A DNA stretch of 64,000 nt, from contig JAESIW010000180.1 in assembly GCA_016802295.1 (NCBI GenBank), positions 3,000,102 through 3,064,101 of the forward strand. Direction: 5' to 3'. Below the pieces are notes generated by a model. It had not been told where the DNA came from. It did no database searches and worked only from the letters and a program-made list of their open reading frames with translations. Within the stretch, counting starts at the first letter, position 1. Each line of letters opens with the position of its first letter. Of this stretch, positions 50,701 to 62,960 are shown piece by piece. The stretch comes from Brachionus rotundiformis (taxonomy: Eukaryota > Rotifera > Eurotatoria > Ploima > Brachionidae). The translations under genes were made by a program, and so were the position numbers.

Positions 50701-51829
50701 CGTTAGGTTTAGAAAAAACAAAGAATAAGAAATTAATAAAATAGAAAAAAAATATAGAAATGACAATATAACTTTAAATTGGCAGAAATTTGATATCAGA
50801 TAAAAAAAAATACTAAAATTGAATATAATAAGAATAAACAAATAAAATAATTCTAATAAATGAGCTAAAAAATCTTGAAAAATTAGAAATTTATACTTGG
50901 TTTAAGCGAATAAAAATTGTTTCCTTTCTATGAAAAATGGATTCCTTATTAAATTAAAAAAATTGTTTCGGGCGAAATATTTCTCCTTACTCTTAAGAAA
51001 TCAATTTTAATTTTACTAAGAGTTTGTATAGGTCTGAAAGTGATAGAATTACAAAGTTTTAAAAATCGCTCTCGTATTTTGAAATTTCTTAAAAATAATT
51101 TAAAAAATAAATCAACTAATTTCGATTATAAATAAGTTAAATTATGAAAATTAGATAATATTGTTTACAAACATAATTAATATTTTTATTTTTAAAGTAG
51201 CTTTTAAAATATTAAAAACTAAATATGATACAGTTAAGTTTCTATTTTCAAATATCTAAAAAAAAATTGTTTTTCATTCAATTGAAAAAAATAGAAATTT
51301 CACGGCTTAATTATTTTTCATACTTGAGCTTTCAAATAAATTAAAAGCTATTTAAATTTTAGTTTTTTCTTATTCTTTGCTCAATTTTTTCGCATTATGC
51401 TTTTTTAATTATCTCTTTTTAAATTTATTTCAAAATGAATTGATTTTCTTAATACAATTTTTTAAACAATCAAATGATTAAAAAATAAATAAACCTTGCT
51501 ATCCAGACAATTTAATAAATAAAATACGCAAATTTTTCTCAAAAAAAGATGTCAATTGATATATTTTTTTAATAAAACTCGACACTCCTTTGATTTTTAA
51601 GCAAATTTAAGGATATTAAAATAAAGACTTAATAAAAAAAAATGAACGTCATTCCGAAATTATTAAAATTTTTTATCAATTAAGCTTTAGTCTAAATTTT
51701 TGTTTTTTTAAAACCTAACTACTATATCAGATATACAACAAATAAAAATGAAAAAATTTTTATCTTCAATATTTTATTTAATGGCTTAAGTAAAAAACAA
51801 ATATTATATTTTAACAAAAATTTAAAATT
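47735..51829. other. AT-rich non-coding desert
   Basis: 4.1 kb between the start of the GPCR gene and the end of mitoguardin. It is stop-dense on both strands, with many poly-A and poly-T runs. I see no coding exon, RNA gene, tandem repeat or transposon. The right end near 47.7 kb should contain the GPCR promoter. Confidence 0.6.
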
Positions 51830-53642
51830 CTAAATATTATCTATTATTAATTGGAGGTAGCTTCTCGAGTGCATTTCGATATCGGAACACAGATCCTCTA
51901 GATTTGTGTAGCGAGTTCTATCTGGATCGAACAAGCATTTCAAATACTCGACAATTGTTTCCTTTGAAAATAAATTTTAATATATGTAAAGTTTTTAATA
52001 TATTAAACAATGTTATTTTTACTTTTAAATTTGTACAAGAACGATTGAGCTCTTCTTCTGAGCCTAGAAATCCCCAGGCCAAAACAGGCACCAAATACTC
52101 GTTTATAGAATAAAACCGAGAAATGAACCCATCAGGATATTTTAAGAGTCTTCGTTTAGCTTTCAATACGGACCAGACTGCAGTTGCCAATGTTGTCTTT
52201 TTAAAAGACTGAGATAGCCAACGATTCTGAATAACAGATGTGATTGCTGATGGAGGGCTTTCCAGGTCTTCAAAAGCATCCAGGAGAATAAAGTCCAAAG
52301 CAATGTCATAAAAGTTCATTATTTTCACATCCCGAGTGGTCAATTCGTCTTTTATATTCCTCCAATTGCTCTCAATCGATACAAAGTTAATCATTTCATC
52401 ATAGGCATCAAATAATTTGGTGCTATCTCTATCGGCTTTGTCAAACAAAACACCCAACATCAGCTTCCCCTGATCTATAAACCACTGCTTTTTGCTTCTC
52501 TCTTGCAGGAGTCTGTCAAAGCCGAGACGAATTACATGCAGCTTGGCGGCAAAGTCATCCTCTGATTTACAGCCCAATAATTCTCTTCTGGAAACTCTGT
52601 ATTTAACTTTTCCCAAAGCAACACTACTTATTCCCATTTCATAAAGAACATTTTTTTCATCTTTATTCTCAATGTTTTCCAACATTTCAGCAGTGAGCCA
52701 TTCCACATCCTTTTATAATTTTTAATTTAAATGTTTTAAATTTTCTTAAATTAAATTCGGAACTCATGGAACTTAATTATTCTTTCTAGTCTCATTTATG
52801 AAATAAAATTTTTCTTAATTAAATATTTATTATAAATTTTAATATTTCAACTTTTATTATGAAGAATAGGAAAAAACCTACCGAATCAGCCGATACAAAA
52901 CTTTCATTATCATCATCGCTTAGATAGCCATACCGTTTTGTATTGCTTCCAATAGGAGTGTTAAACAATTCAGAATTTTCCTTTTTTATCTGAGACTCGC
53001 TGTTGCTTCTAGTCTGATTAGACTTAAGCAAAGCATCCGAATACAATTGCTGCTTGATTGCTAATCTTGACTGAATTATTTGCAGTGTTTGACTTGGCTT
53101 GACCAATTTATTACCACAATTTACATTTATGTTATTTGCATTTTCGAGTAAATTTCTTAATTTGAAAACTAAATCTGCATGTTCATCATTCTAAAGAAAA
53201 AATAAACTTTTGATTGAATTTTAAATAAAGCCTTAAGTACCGGTAGAGCCAGTGTATTCGATTTCATGTACTCAGCGGATTCGATATGATCCAGAGCTGT
53301 TTCCCAAGACCTGATTGCTTGATCCAAATAATTTAGTCCTTTCAGATTTATAAATTAGTATGGTTTAGCTAAAAAAAAATTATTAAAACCTAGTTCTAGA
53401 AGCTCTTCAGCAGGCAAGGGTGTGTTTTTTATATCTTGGTCAGGTCGAAGAGTTTCTGAGGATCGTGTCAATCTATTAAAATTGCCGGTCAGCCTACTAG
53501 AGCTGGTGCCATTTATTTTTTGCTTTACTTTTCTATTTGCAGCACGATAGTAGAGTTTTAGAGCGGCGAAAAGAGAACCAACTAAACAAATGCCAATAGA
53601 GGTTATTACTAAAGTTTTCTTCGGGCTTAGTACAATTATCAT
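51830..53642 (-). CDS. MIGA: Mitoguardin (MIGA/FAM73)
   Basis: Outer mitochondrial membrane protein that promotes mitochondrial fusion and lipid transfer at ER contacts. About five exons: 53642-53390, 53338-53241, one ending near 52882, one of about 52710-52034, and a last one ending at 51830. The true ATG is at 53642 (an upstream in-frame TTG is not a start). The N-terminal membrane helix is KTLVITSIGICLVGSLFAAL. Family signatures: EELLELGLNYLDQAIRSWE across intron 1, an acidic FFAT-like VAP-binding motif DDDNESFVSADS, and the conserved C-terminal lipid-binding domain with DIALDFILLDAFEDLESPPS, VLKAKRRLLKYPDGFISRFY and VPVLAWGFLG. The last exon, beginning ETIVEYLKCLFD, completes the domain. 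Confidence 0.93.
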
Positions 53643-54484
53643 TTTATGCAATCAGTTCATCTCATCGATACCATCTATATTTATCCAAGCTTTCCAAAAA
53701 GCATTTAATTTAAGTGTCTCAAAGAAAACTTATGCAATAATTTCTGTTCACAGTGAAACAAAGCAAAACATAACAAAATTCATGTACCAGTTTATCAAAT
53801 TTTCAAGAAGCATTTTTAAGTTAAATAAAAAAGCAGGACAAATTTTAAGTCCTGGAGCAAAGGCCTATGAAAAAATTTACATTTTTTCAATTTTTCAAAC
53901 CCATAAAGCTTAAAATGGAAATGCTGACGAATTAATATTGACGCAATTGAATTTAGCTTCTAAAATTGTATGTAACCATGCTTTATTCCAAGAAAATATT
54001 TCAACGCTATACAGAATCCAAAACGCTTGATAATAGTTGAAAAATATTAATTTTTTTTCATTTCTTATTGTTTAAATCTTCATAATATAGATTACACGAA
54101 GCTTTTAAATGCTTTTACTTATAAAATATCTTATGTATAAATGAACATGATTCAAATGTGATACTGTTTCAATTTTTATAATCTTGTTTACAATTTGGCA
54201 AAAATTTGAATGATATAAGAAATAAGAAAAAAAGCCATTCAAAACTTAATTTAAATTTTGAAGCACTAAGATTTAAATTTTTTTAATAAGTTTGAAAAGC
54301 TTAATAAAAATTCTGTTTAAAAATCGTTGCAAAATAAAGATAAATAAGAGCTATTTGGACATTGACTTAGGATATATAATGCTTTCGTAATATATTTTTA
54401 TATTTTTTTAATTGTTTATTTTATTAACCTGTGGTAAATTTTATAAGAAAAAACAACGCCTGTCAATCGTATGAATTGACTAAA
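53643..54484. other. Divergent intergenic region, MIGA / bHLH
   Basis: 842 bases between two genes transcribed away from each other. A plus-strand open stretch to 53913 has no recognisable domain and overlaps the MIGA 5' end. Otherwise AT-rich. Confidence 0.5.
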
Positions 54485-55768
54485 ATGATGAATCAAGTAA
54501 GCGATGTGAACAACAATTTTTCTCCACCAAGCCATATATTGCCAAAAAATGTATTAAATTCCGGCCAAGGACTAGCGAGTGCCCAAGGTGCGGGTCGAAA
54601 AATGGACGAAGAAGAGGACGATGTAGATAGCTTGAACATAAATTTTGATGATGTAAATGAACAGAGCGATTTAGATGAATACTACAACAATAGTCCTGAG
54701 CAATCTATAAATACAAGTAGTGATAGTGCTGAAATTGGCGCAACAAGTTCCAAAATGGAAACTTGCTTGTACGAAAGCCCCCAGCATTTTGTCTTTAATC
54801 CCAAATTGGCTGCAAATCAAATAACACCTTGCAAAGTCAACCTAAATCCGCGGGTCAATTCGACTTTGTTCATAAATTCGTCAGTCTCTAGTCCTCCAAA
54901 CCCAACTCTGGATAATGTATTGGGCTCTGAATTCAATCCAAGTGAGACCAATTATGGCATTCCGCTCAGTACCAAGCCAAATAACAAAAATATCCACTGT
55001 ATCAAGGAAAAAATAAGACGGTAAGACAAATTACCTAAAACTTTATTAGAAATTATCTTATTTATATGCAGAGATCGAATTAAAATGAGCTGTAACCAAC
55101 TAAGAAAATTAATACCAAATGTTGGCGGATTCAAAACTGATACAGCTTCTTTATTAGGTATCAAGATTAATTTTAATATAAAATACTAACTAAAAATGTA
55201 TTTTTAATCTATAGAAACGACTGTCTACTGGACTGAACTTATTAATACTTATGTTCCCGAGCAATATTTGAATATTGTTAGTAATAGAGATAGACTCAAA
55301 TATTTTGTTTTTTTAATAGAGTTTTTTTAGATTAAAACCAAATTAGCTTCATTGGCTACAATCAAAATGAGCACTTCTAGTAAAAATATGCCAAATCTAC
55401 AACCTAATACGGGCTTTATAGGCCACAAATACAAACAAAACTATGAGTATTTGATAAGCAAAAATCAGCAAGAAGCTCTACAGCATGCACAAGATTTACA
55501 CATACCAATCAGTTCACCACAAGCAAGCTTAAACGCTACTTACGACCAATATCCAATTGATTTAAATCATTCTTTTAACTCGCTACCTCCTTCGCTTAAT
55601 CTAAAACCAAATTCTTGGTTGCCATACTCTTTCCAGCTAAATAACGAAACCAACAATTGTTTAAACATAGCTCAGCAAAATGTGAACCATCATCATCACC
55701 AGATGATTGCTTACAATGAGCTTTATGATAAAATGATGAAAAAATCTCCAAGCAATATTTTCAAATAG
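54485..55768 (+). CDS. SOHLH2-like basic helix-loop-helix transcription factor
   Basis: Four exons in phase: 54485-55020, 55072-55157, 55215-55276, 55331-55768, coding for 373 aa. The first exon is acidic and Ser/Asn-rich, with no domain. The bHLH spans exons 1-3: KEKIRRDRIKMSCNQLRKLI (basic region and helix 1), then a PNVGGFKTDTASLL loop and LETTVYWTELINTY (helix 2). This resembles vertebrate SOHLH2 (RRERIKYCCEQLRTLLP, then AASVLEATVDYV) more than other bHLH classes. SOHLH factors drive early germ-cell differentiation in mammals; the role here is inferred. The C-terminal exon is Asn/Gln/His-rich, with an HHHH run. The start could be upstream if a 5' exon exists. Confidence 0.75.
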
Positions 55769-58700
55769 AAAAAAATGAAATTAGAACAAATTTTTTTTAT
55801 ACTTTGATTTTTTAGACATTTTTTGCTAGCTTTTTTTTTATCTTAGCTTCATTTTTTGATACATTTTAGTCTTACTCGTTTTTAAGCATCAACTATGAAA
55901 GAATATAATGAAATTAAGTTATTAGTATAACCTTATTTTTAGTTGGAAAGAAATTTTAAAAAATAGATTAAAAAAATTGTTAAAATTTTATGTTTTATTA
56001 TTTTTATTTATCGTTTAAGTTTAGAAAACTAGTTAAAAATATAAAATTAACAAAAAATTAATAAAAAAATTTAATTACTTTTAATTAAAAAAAAATAAAA
56101 TTGTTTTATTTTTAACAAATTTTTGCAAGTGGTTGAATCGCTTTAGGAAATATGTATATTCTACAGCAATAATAAATGGCTTTGCCAATGTTATGCTATT
56201 ATCAATTGCTGCTGAATACACCAATTTAATTAAAGCAATCGTCGTTCCAGTCAACTTTATTATTATTAAATTTTCATGTCTAAAAGAAAATATGAAAAAA
56301 ATAAATAAAACAAAATTTAAATATAGGGAATACTGAAAGTCTAATAAGATTCGGTCTAATTTATATAGCCTATTTTGTTCAGCATGTTGTCATACATATT
56401 TGGTAATTCATCTTTTACTGATAGATAAATTAATTTTAGCAAACTAAGTAAAGAAATTTAGTATTTAAGAACTGTAAAATGAAAGAGACAAATCTAGTTA
56501 TATTTAGTTGAATGATATTTCTCATAAAGATTCAAATTTATGGTAATTTTGGCGTAATTTGCGGGGATTCCAAGCGAGAATTTACAGATTAAGTTAATGG
56601 AAATCGATAAGTTTACCATTGCAAAATCTCGAACCAGAGAAGCATGAAGAAAAATTTGAAATTCAAAATATGAAATTTTAAACCCATTTGATTCATTAAG
56701 GCTTCGATCTAGAATAACTTGATACAAGCCGCAAAATGCTTGATTTTAATGCAACAAGTTGTACTAATTCAAGTCATTACAAATAAAAACTAAAAAAAAA
56801 ACAAACTTGAAAAAAATAGAAGCTAATTAATTTTGTTTTTTTGGGAAGTAGTTCTAGTTAGTTAGCTAATTTGTTGATTGATAATAATTATCATGAAAAA
56901 AAAATTCTAAAATAAAAATAATCAGAAATGTCTCTACATAAATTTTATTTTATTTAATTTTTTTTTACTAAACTTGGTTCTAGGGCTTTTATAAAAGACA
57001 GAAAAGCTGGCAAGTTTAAATATCATAGATAATTTTGAATGCCGTTTCATTATCTGATTTTGATCGAGCTTTTCAATTGATTAAAATCAATTCATGCCAG
57101 AATAATAGCTAGTTAACTAACTGCTGCAGCTACAATCTGCCATTTCTTTCTTGTATTCGCATAGTTCTTTATCTAAATTTCAATTTTTTAAATAAACAAA
57201 GTAATTAGAAAATAAATATTTGAAAAGGAAACAAATATTTATTGCTTTTGGAATATTCATTAATGTTCTCTTCATCATGCTCAAATTTGCATTTTGATAA
57301 TTCCAACTGATTTTAGTCTTTCAGTAGTTTTTCTTTCTTTAATATTTAATTATTATCATTTTAGCGCGGGGATTTAGGAATACAAACTCCAGCACAGACT
57401 TTTTTGACTGATGAAATTCCTGTTTTTCCCCTAACTAGGCATTTTTTTGCTACAAAAAAAAAATTTGTGTTTCCGACAGAAAATAATTTCTAATTAAAAA
57501 GTAGCTTTGGATAACAATTGAAAATGATAAAAAAACAGTCAGCAATCATTTAAAATTAAAATGATCTATACAAAAAAAATTTATAAGTTGAATAAAAAAT
57601 ATTAAAATATAAAAAACTAAAGCACTTTGATGGAAAACTACTCGTAGTTTTTGATTTTCTGATTAATTAAACGACAATTATAAATCAAAATCTAGTTTTA
57701 GATCGCTAGAGCTTTTTAGAGTCAAAAATTTTAAATTAGATAGAGAATTGAGGCAGCAAAGTCAACTCTCTAGTTAAATTATTCAGCCTTCTTAGAATTG
57801 ATAATCAATTTTTCACTAGAACTCATTAGCAAACATAAAATAAATCTTGTCTAATTAATAAAGATCTTGGCATTAGATAAATGGCTGCTCGCGCTAATGT
57901 AATTAAGCTATATATAATCTAGCTCATGAGAGATTTTCTTGAACCATGGAGAAATGGACTTGGCCAATTAGTGACACTTTTTGAAGATTGGTAAATATGA
58001 CCGAAGCACTAAAAATTTAGGCTCAAAGCCAAAACTTTTTTATATTTTAATGCTTGATATACAAATTTTAAAATATTTTTATATTCAGTTAGGTATAATT
58101 TAGAAGAAAAAACTGAAAAGGTTAGTTTAATGCCTTTTCAAAGCAAATAAAAATTTAATGGATGACTGATAATTACAACAATAAAGAAAATAATCAAAAC
58201 TCTTATTAAAATTTTTGATTAGAACCGCTTCATATATCGCTTTGCACAAAAAAAAGTAAGCCTTAATGAAGAATGTCATAATAGGTTAAAGTTATATGAG
58301 AGAATTTTTTTGTTTAAAACAGAAGCGCTTACAAATCAGTTGACTGACGTTGATTGACGTTCAGACACGACTTATTTAATAATTTTATAGTTACACAATA
58401 TAAAAATATATTCAAACAAAATTTATTATAATTACTGAAAAGTTTTCGATTTTGCTAAAATGAAGCTTTTTTAATTTTTAATTAAGGATTCTAAATTAAA
58501 TAATTGAAACTCTCTACTCTCATATTTTGCCATTAGTTTACATTTTATGATTAATTTTATGTAAGAATAGATTTTTAAGAATGTTTATTTCATTTTCTTC
58601 CAAGTAAAAGAAAATATTTTCCTCTTTTTCCTGCACCTAATTTCCTTATCATTCCGTAAAATAGAATCTTGAGCTATTTAAGAATTTTTTGCACAGATAA

Positions 58701-59301
58701 AACGATTGTTTAGTAAATTGTTTAGACTAATCTATAAAGGAAAAAAGGCAATCAATCGATCATTGATTTTTCTAAATCTTGATTAACAGAAGCAAGCTTA
58801 GCATAAAAATGACAATTTTTTTTGATCGCTCAATTTTTAAGTGATAAATTGATTTTTAAAAATTAAAATAATACTTTTTTACTTTTAAAAAATTATTTTA
58901 AAAATGCATTACCGTAAAATGAGACTCGTGGCAAACTCTCTACCGCTTATAAAAATTTAAAAGGCTATAAAAATTGATATCTTTACTCTTAAAAATTCTA
59001 AGCTGAATAATTTCCAAACAATTTCTCATTAAAATTAGATAATTTCTTTTTAATATCAATTCTGACAGTTTTTGCTTAATCCAAGAGAGCAAAAACTAAC
59101 ACAGAGTTAAAAGCTGTTTTGGTTTATAATTTTTATTGAACAATAAAAAATGATAAAATTATTTAATACAAATTTTATTATCAATCAAATTGATCAATTA
59201 ATTAAATTTTTTTAAATTTTATTCAAACATCAGAGAAAGATAGATGGTTATTTAAATTGCGAAATTTATCTGTATTACGGATTTTACTTCGATAATAAGT
59301 C
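55769..59301. other. Non-coding region
   Basis: 3.5 kb. Mostly AT-rich with no recognisable genes. Two open stretches of about 70 codons, 56133-56336 (+) and 56494-56727 (-), have slightly less extreme composition than their surroundings but match no family I know. A GC-richer word GCGCGGGG occurs near 57365. No RNA gene or repeat array seen. Confidence 0.5.
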
Positions 59302-60856
59302 TTAAGATGAGTTAAGTATTTTTTCAATTGCGTAATTGTAGATTTTCTCATTTATTTTTCTAGTACAATCATATTTGCTTTTTAGTTCAAAGTATTCTTC
59401 TTGACACATATCCTTGGAAGAAGAGTTATCTAAAAAGTCTTCCAAGCAAAATCGGTTTATTTTTGGTTTGGAAAACACTGAAACTGAAGCATCAACATTT
59501 TTATCAACCATGTACCGCTTTAGAAAATTTATAAAAATTTCTTTTTTAAAAATATAAAATTTTTATTTTGTTACACTAAACAGAGATGGACTATTAAAAG
59601 GCTCTTCGTTGAAAAAAAATGTCCTCGGCTTGAACTCGAGGTTTGTCACTGGTCCATTATGTTTTAGAATCTTGACACATTGTCTGCTCAAAGTGTCCCA
59701 AATTCTGATTGTTGCATCTTCGGATCCCGATGCCAATGTCAAATCATCCAACGAAACAGCTAGACAATTTATCTTTTGTCTAGAAATATAAATTTTATAT
59801 TTGTTTGATCAAAAAAAGTCCTACTTGTGACCAATAAAGGACATTTCTTCTGAATTTTCATCCACCAGTTTGTTTGATTCATTCAGTATTGTTTTGATAG
59901 GAATGCAAAATATTAAACCATCAACGAGACCTACGTACAAATTGGACTCCAAATTGTCCAAGATGCATCGACATGGAACCGATTTTAGCAGTATGGTATG
60001 CATAGATAATGCTTTGTCATTGTCCAAATTCCAAAACTTGAAATAATATTTGTATGAAAGAGATATTTTTAGTTAAAAGTTGGAATTACTTTACAAGTTT
60101 GGTCACAAGATGCGGAAATTACTCTATTACTGGTTGGTGAAACGAACAGATCGTTTATTTTCATTGAATGGTTATTCCATGTATACAATGGGTTAATGTA
60201 CTCATTGTCAACTAATAAAAGTCTATTAAACTTAAAATTTAATTTAAATTAGAAATTTTTTTTCCAAGACTTACTCGGCAAAATTCCACACTAGAATTGT
60301 GGTATCCTCTGATGCTGTAATTAAAAACGAATCATTACTACTGAATTTTATACAGGTCAAATTTTGTAAATGTCTTGTAATAATGGTTATTAATTTCCCT
60401 GAGTGTGACTAATTTATGTTTAACTTAATGAAAATTATATTTTAAAAGTTTACTTGATAGATAAAGCATTTTTCTTCAACGCCGAAAGCGATATAGTTGC
60501 CACAGCTGCTAACAGCAAGGCAGTTAATGAATCCTGGAGTGTTAATTTTTGCTTGCTGGGGCTTAAAATCACGGTTTAGAAATAATAAACTAAAAAACTT
60601 ATGTTTTAATAAAATGATGATTTACTTTTCCCTTCAAATTCCAATAAAGTATATAAGGTTTATTATGGATGGCGCAAAGCATGTAATCATCTCTTAAAAA
60701 CGCCAAACCGTGGCTAATTGTGCTGGTGTTTTTATATGTATGCAAATTTGTTCCGGTATTGTAATCCCAAATGCAAATATTCCAAAATTGACCAAATATA
60801 TCGGTAGACAATAGAACTTCTTTGGTAAGCTGACTCAGATCTAGTCCAGTTTCCAT
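59302..60856 (-). CDS. WDR18: WD repeat-containing protein 18
   Basis: Beta-propeller subunit of the rixosome (PELP1-TEX10-WDR18, yeast Rix1-Ipi1-Ipi3), needed for pre-60S ribosome maturation in the nucleolus. Seven exons in phase: 60856-60626, 60561-60454, 60408-60275, 60222-60090, 60036-59825, 59779-59575, 59517-59302; 412 aa (human 432). The N-terminus has ICIWDYNTGTNLHTYKN and HGLAFLRDDYMLCA, as in WDR18 (human VWELHSGANLLTYRG). WD blades include LITASEDTTILVWNFA, VISASCDQTCKFWNLD and LASGSEDATIRIWDTLSRQC, then LKHNGPVTNLEF (human ALKGPVTNA). The helical C-terminal tail, residues 340-412, is where the family dimerises. No coding damage. Confidence 0.92.
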
Positions 60857-62606
60857 TATTTATTAAGCTGAAATTTTAAACTGTTTTCTCTAAAATTTAA
60901 ATAATTTTTTTTAAGATAATCATCAAGACACGTGTATTCTTAAATTTTAAAATGCAAAATAAACTTTAACTGTCATCTAGGGTTGCTGGTAAAACACTAG
61001 AGATGAGGCTGTCAGTAGAACTCTAAAAATCGAGGTAGAATCATTTACACCAAAGTTTTTAGAATAAAATTGATTATAAAATTAGCTATTAATTGAATAA
61101 ATAAAATCAAACATATGATAAAATTAGAATAATTGTATTAAAGTTTACAAATTTAATAATATTAGAATAAAAAGATACTAACCAAAAAGTAATTATTCAA
61201 TTAATTAATTTTTTTAAAATAATATCTAGAATGTTAACAGCTCTGAAAATATTTTTAATATTTTTCGTTCATTTATATCTTCATAATAATTTATAATTGT
61301 TTTTTTTCGCGATTATATTTAAATCTAAAAATACAAATATTTAAATCACTCACATATCAAAATATAACAAAAATCAAATATTAAAGAAAGCTTAATAATT
61401 GAATTTTTTAGAAGTAATTATTTCAATAAATGAGATGATATACACACCAAATCAGAAATAAATATTTTAATATTAATTTCTATTAAATAAAATCTTCTTT
61501 TAGTTTATTTAGGTAATGATACAAGGATTCAAATTTTTCATCATATCCTTCTTATAAAAAGAAAAATAAGCTTATCTGGCTTTTTCGAGACAAAGACAAA
61601 CATTTTTTAAATTCAATTTATTAACTTTATTCAGTGTTAAACAAATTTTTAAAAACAAATAAACATAGAAAAACAGGTATTTAACAAAATTTTTTGTTAA
61701 ATTTAAACATTTTTTTTTTCTATTTGCTTGCTTTAAAAAAAGCCTCAAAAACCATAAAACATGTTACTCTGTGCCTGAATCACCCTTGAATAATTTCAGA
61801 GGAACAAGAAGTATTACTTGGGAACAGTATATGAAAAATCAGTATCAGTCAGTAACAGTATTAAGCCCAATCAGTATCAGCCAGTACCAGTATTAAGGCT
61901 ATCAGTATAAAATCATGTTTTTAACAAAAAATTTTAATTTTCTAATAAAATATATTTCAGTCTTTTTGTCAATTTTATGACCATTCAGATAAAAATACAA
62001 AAACAAACAAATAAAGTTTACTTCGGACTTATTTTAAAATTTTTTTAAAATTTAACAAAAAAAATTAGAATTTTTAAACATTTATATCCACTTTACATAA
62101 ACATGTAAATTGATGAAACAAAAAAAATTATGTTTCAAAATTAATTTGACATTTTTAAATTTTTTTTCTAATTTTCAGTATTTTCCAGTAATACTGAAAA
62201 AATGATTATCAGCTCCAGTCAGTAGCAATATTTTAACGATCAGTATAAGTAACAGTATCAGTAATACTGAATACTGAAATATATTGATACTGATCAGTTT
62301 AATACTGTCAGTATCCCAAATCTGTTTTATTTACTTCTGAAGTAAATAAAACAAAAGTGTGTTTGAGTAAACGTTTACTAAAATTTGAAAGTAAAATATT
62401 AGTTAAAACTTTTAAAATCACAATTGGTGTTTATATGCCAACGTTATCACTTTGTAAATAGTTATATATAATATAGTAAAATAAAAGCTAAAATTAAAAT
62501 AAATTGATTATTAAATCAATTAACTCTAAAGTTAATGAATGATTTATATTCGTAGTTTGAATTTGAATAAAAATATTAAAGATTAAAAAAGGTTAATGCA
62601 GAAAGA
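60857..62606. other. Intergenic region with fold-back repeat
   Basis: 1.75 kb between the WDR18 start and the end of the H4 gene. AT-rich apart from a CAGTA-motif repeat at 61824-62316, listed separately. No gene seen. Confidence 0.55.
61824..62316. repeat. CAGTA-motif repeat, two blocks in fold-back arrangement
   Basis: Block 1 (about 61824-61916) repeats CAGTATCAG, CAGTAACAGTATTAAG and CAGTACCAGTATTAAG in one direction. Block 2 (about 62175-62316) carries the same motif in both orientations, including TTTAATACTGTCAGTAT, the reverse complement of block 1 units. About 260 bases of ordinary AT-rich DNA lie between. The arrangement suggests a degenerate tandem array within a fold-back mobile element, or a local satellite. 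Confidence 0.7.
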
Positions 62607-62900
62607 TTAATTTAATTTCATATCGTAACAAGCGTTCTCCATTGTATTCAAAGCATAAAAAACATCCATTGCGGTAACAGTTTTTCGGTTGGCATCCTCA
62701 GTGTAAGTGACTGCATTTCTGATAACATTTTCCAAAAAAATTTGGAGAACCCATCTTGTCTCCTCATAAATCGAATCAGAAATTCGCTTTACTCCACCGC
62801 GGCGAGCAAGTCTTCTGATTTCTGGATTGGTAATGCCTTTAAAGCTGTCCATAAGAACTTTACTGTGCCGTTTGGCTCCACCTTTACCACGTCTATACAT
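62607..62900 (-). CDS. Divergent histone H4 variant
   Basis: 97 aa, single exon, ATG at 62900. The histone fold is clearly H4: RRLARRGGVKRIS, IYEETR, FLENVIR, AVTYTE and RKTVTAMDV are intact. The rest departs from the almost invariant family. The N-tail is YRRGKGGAKRHSKV, shorter by about seven residues, so part of the acetylatable Gly-Lys repeats is gone and the basic patch reads KRHSK instead of KRHRK. Substitutions are common in helices 1 and 2 (MDSFKGITNPE, SDSIYEETRWVLQI). The C-terminus after YAL is NTMENACYDMKLN in place of the usual KRQGRTLYGFGG. No histone 3' stem-loop follows the stop. It lies next to an H2A gene on the same strand. A pseudogene is possible, but the frame is intact. 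Confidence 0.93.
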   Translation of the reverse strand: MYRRGKGGAKRHSKVLMDSFKGITNPEIRRLARRGGVKRISDSIYEETRWVLQIFLENVIRNAVTYTEDANRKTVTAMDVFYALNTMENACYDMKLN

Positions 62901-62950
62901 GTTTTGTTTTTCTTTTTTTACCTTTATTAATTCTTGTCCGGACTTGCTTT

Positions 62951-62960
62951 TTTTTTATAC
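62951..62960 (-). promoter_or_regulatory. Putative TATA box of the H4 gene
   Basis: Minus-strand GTATAAAAAA lies about 55 bases upstream of the H4 start codon, at typical core-promoter spacing for a short 5' UTR. A second TATA-like word, ATATAAAC, is about 15 bases further upstream. Confidence 0.5.

Noticed and set aside
53590..53913. 107-codon plus-strand open frame opposite the MIGA start
   Set aside because: It overlaps the MIGA first exon, begins in antisense and has no recognisable domain.
62300..62311. TAATACTGTCAG, identical to the first 12 bases of miR-8/200
   Set aside because: It is one unit of the local CAGTA repeat and the following bases do not match the microRNA; no suitable precursor hairpin of usual length is apparent.
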